A DNA stretch of 13,132 nucleotides. It comes from Candidatus Limnocylindria bacterium (GTDB taxonomy: Bacteria; Chloroflexota; Limnocylindria; QHBO01). The notes below the pieces were generated by a model, which was not told where the DNA came from, made no database searches, and saw nothing but the letters and a program-made list of their open reading frames with translations. The stretch spans positions 1-13,132 of the forward strand of contig JASLBU010000186.1 of the NCBI GenBank assembly GCA_030146365.1. Reading direction: 5' to 3'. Shown here piece by piece: positions 11,433-13,132 of the stretch (position 1 is the stretch's first letter; each line of letters starts with the position of its first letter). A program made the translations under genes and the position numbers.

Positions 11433-13132
11433 ATGCCCGATCTCAAGGTAAATGCCCCCTACGAGCCGACCGGCGACCAGCCGACGGCGATCACGTCGCT
11501 GGTGGACGGGATCTCACGAGGCCTGAAGCACCAGGTGCTCCTCGGGGCGACCGGGACCGGCAAGACCTTCACCGCTGCGAAGGTCATCGAGGCGGTCCAG
11601 AAGCCGACGCTGGTCATGGCGCACAACAAGACCCTCGCGGCGCAGCTCTACCAGGAGTTCAAGGAGTTCTTCCCGGACAACGCCGTCGAGTACTTCGTGA
11701 GCTACTACGACTACTTCCAGCCCGAGGCGTACCTCCCCAGGTCCGACACCTATATCGAGAAGGACTCGTCCCGGAACGACGAGATCGACCGGCTGCGCCA
11801 CAATGCCACGCGCGCGCTCTTCGAACGCCGGGACGTGATCATCGTCGCCTCGGTGTCGGCGATCTACGGGCTCGGGGCGCCGGTCGACTACGGCGCCACG
11901 GTGATCAGCATGAAGACCGGGGGCCGCTACCGCCGCGACGGCATCCTGCGCCACCTCGTCGACCTCCAGTACCAGCGCAACGACGCGGCCCTCGGCAGGG
12001 CGAAGTTCCGCGTCCGCGGCGACGTCCTGGAGGTGCAGCCGCCGCACGGCGAGTACGTCGTCCGGATCGACTTCTTCGGCGACGAGGTCGAGCGGATCGT
12101 CGAGATCGACGACCTGACCGGAGAGGTGCTCGCCGAGCGCTCAGAGGTGAATTTGTACCCGGCCACCCACTACGTGACGCCGCGGGAGAAGCTCCTGGTG
12201 GCCGTGGACAAGATCGAGTCCGAGATGGAGGAGCGCGTCCGCTGGCTGGCCGACCAGGGTCGCGAGTTGGAGGCCGCGCGGCTCCGGCAGCGCACGCAGT
12301 TCGACCTGGAGATGATGCGCGAGGTCGGGTTCTGCTCCGGCATCGAGAACTACTCGCGCCACCTCGCGGGCCGCGAGGAGGGGGAGCGGCCCTGGACCCT
12401 CATCGACTACTTCCCCACGGACTTCCTGCTGATCATGGACGAGAGCCACATCAGCATCCCGCAGGTCCACGGCATGTACAAGAACGACCGGACGCGGAAG
12501 GAGATCCTCGTCGACTTCGGCTTCCGCCTGCCGTCCGCACTCGACAACCGGCCCCTCACCTTCGAGGAGTTCGAGGACCACATGAGCCAGGTCGTCTACA
12601 TGTCGGCGACCCCCGGCCCGTACGAGACCGAGCGAGCGGAGAACGTGGCGGAGCAGTTCATCCGGCCGACCGGCGTGGTGGACCCGATGATCACCGTGCG
12701 CGGGACGGCGGGGCAGATCGACGACCTGCTGGCGGAGATCCGGGCGACGGTCGAGCGTGGCGAGCGGGTGCTGGTGACCACGCTCACGAAGAAGATGGCG
12801 GAGGACCTCGCCGATTACCTGGCGGAGCTCGGCATCAAGGTGCAGTGGCTGCACTCCGAGGTGGACACGCTCGAGCGGATCGAGATCCTCCGCGACCTCC
12901 GCCTCGGCGTGTACGACGTCCTCGTCGGCATCAACCTGCTCCGCGAGGGTCTGGACCTCCCTGAGGTGACGCTGGTCGCCATCCTCGACGCCGACAAGGA
13001 GGGTTTCCTGCGGTCCGGCGGCTCGTTGATCCAGGTCATCGGCCGCGCGGCGCGGAACATCGGCGGCCGCGTGATCATGTACGCGGACCGCGTCACCGAC
13101 TCGATGCGCGCCGCGATCGACGAGACGGATCG
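11433..13132 (+). CDS. uvrB: Excinuclease ABC subunit B, 3' end beyond the window
   Basis: The frame from ATG 11433 stays open to the end of the window: 566 codons, against roughly 670 in E. coli UvrB. UvrB takes damaged DNA from UvrA, verifies the lesion and recruits UvrC. The Walker A motif GATGTGKT is at residues 38-45, followed by MAHNKTLAAQLY and the damage-probing beta-hairpin YYDYFQPEAYLP. The helicase motif DESH is at 336-339, then YMSATPGPYE, VLVTTLTKKMAEDLADYL, VGINLLREGLDLPEV and QVIGRAARN (534-542). These are normal family residues with no truncation inside the window. The missing part is the end of the second motor domain and the UVR tail that binds UvrC. It is divergent from the pilus block and probably transcribed from the TAGAAT box just upstream. 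A shadow frame covers much of it at 11429-12964. Confidence 0.97.
   Translation, partial: MPDLKVNAPYEPTGDQPTAITSLVDGISRGLKHQVLLGATGTGKTFTAAKVIEAVQKPTLVMAHNKTLAAQLYQEFKEFFPDNAVEYFVSYYDYFQPEAYLPRSDTYIEKDSSRNDEIDRLRHNATRALFERRDVIIVASVSAIYGLGAPVDYGATVISMKTGGRYRRDGILRHLVDLQYQRNDAALGRAKFRVRGDVLEVQPPHGEYVVRIDFFGDEVERIVEIDDLTGEVLAERSEVNLYPATHYVTPREKLLVAVDKIESEMEERVRWLADQGRELEAARLRQRTQFDLEMMREVGFCSGIENYSRHLAGREEGERPWTLIDYFPTDFLLIMDESHISIPQVHGMYKNDRTRKEILVDFGFRLPSALDNRPLTFEEFEDHMSQVVYMSATPGPYETERAENVAEQFIRPTGVVDPMITVRGTAGQIDDLLAEIRATVERGERVLVTTLTKKMAEDLADYLAELGIKVQWLHSEVDTLERIEILRDLRLGVYDVLVGINLLREGLDLPEVTLVAILDADKEGFLRSGGSLIQVIGRAARNIGGRVIMYADRVTDSMRAAIDETD

Noticed and set aside
11261..11446. N-terminal extension of the TadE-like gene to 11446
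   Set aside because: It would overlap the uvrB start on the other strand and adds a Pro-rich stretch; the ATG pair at 11260 is the more sensible start, although no ribosome site supports it.
11429..12964. 511-residue plus-strand frame over uvrB
   Set aside because: It lies in another frame of uvrB; only the frame from 11433 has helicase motifs. The shadow is Arg/Pro/Gly-rich without motifs.
1..13132. CRISPR array, transposon ends, toxin-antitoxin pair or phage genes
   Set aside because: No regularly spaced repeats, no transposase or integrase motifs, and no terminal inverted repeats with target duplications were seen by eye.

Overview
The window is high-GC bacterial chromosome with long, ordinary housekeeping genes. 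The organism is most likely a member of the Chloroflexota (Limnocylindria-like), with an actinobacterium as the alternative. This rests on four things: strong GC bias at third codon positions, small Gly/Cys lipoproteins, an ECF sigma factor paired with a two-membrane-pass zinc anti-sigma factor, and -10 boxes placed directly before start codons. The assignment is an inference from gene style and no marker gene here proves it.

Left part (1-2646). Two small secreted lipoproteins of unknown function lie at 161-753 and 883-1227; the first is split by a frameshift. A complete tRNA-Leu(CAA) follows on the minus strand (1251-1337) with a perfect TATAAT box behind it. Only 27 bp away and divergent is an ECF sigma factor (1365-1973), followed by its membrane anti-sigma factor (1996-2646), a standard envelope-signalling pair.

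Middle part (2679-7804). A perfect hairpin separates the anti-sigma gene from a convergent gene for a membrane-anchored J-domain protein (2711-3229, minus). That gene is divergent from polA (3309-6200), which is followed by mutM (6318-7229) and coaE (7226-7804). polA, mutM and coaE run the same way, and mutM and coaE overlap by ATGA. polA and mutM serve base-excision repair; coaE is a frequent passenger of this neighbourhood in bacteria.

Right part (7801-13132). A minus-strand block of three Tad/Flp-pilus-type genes (TadE-like, TadG-like, CpaB/RcpC) lies between coaE and uvrB. It shares its last bases with coaE through a CTAG that holds both stop codons. uvrB (11433 to the window end, C-terminus missing) is divergent from the pilus block. 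The block looks like an insertion into an otherwise conserved polA-coaE-uvrB repair neighbourhood.

The most notable observations are: identical TAGAAT-N7-ATG arrangements at the J-protein gene and uvrB, suggesting leaderless mRNAs; a mutM start codon built into a perfect hairpin without a Shine-Dalgarno; a canonical EF-hand loop in the TadG-like protein, with related Asp-rich loops there and in TadE; and a natural Tyr at the dideoxy-discrimination position of PolA. I found no CRISPR array, transposase, integrase or clear novel defence system.
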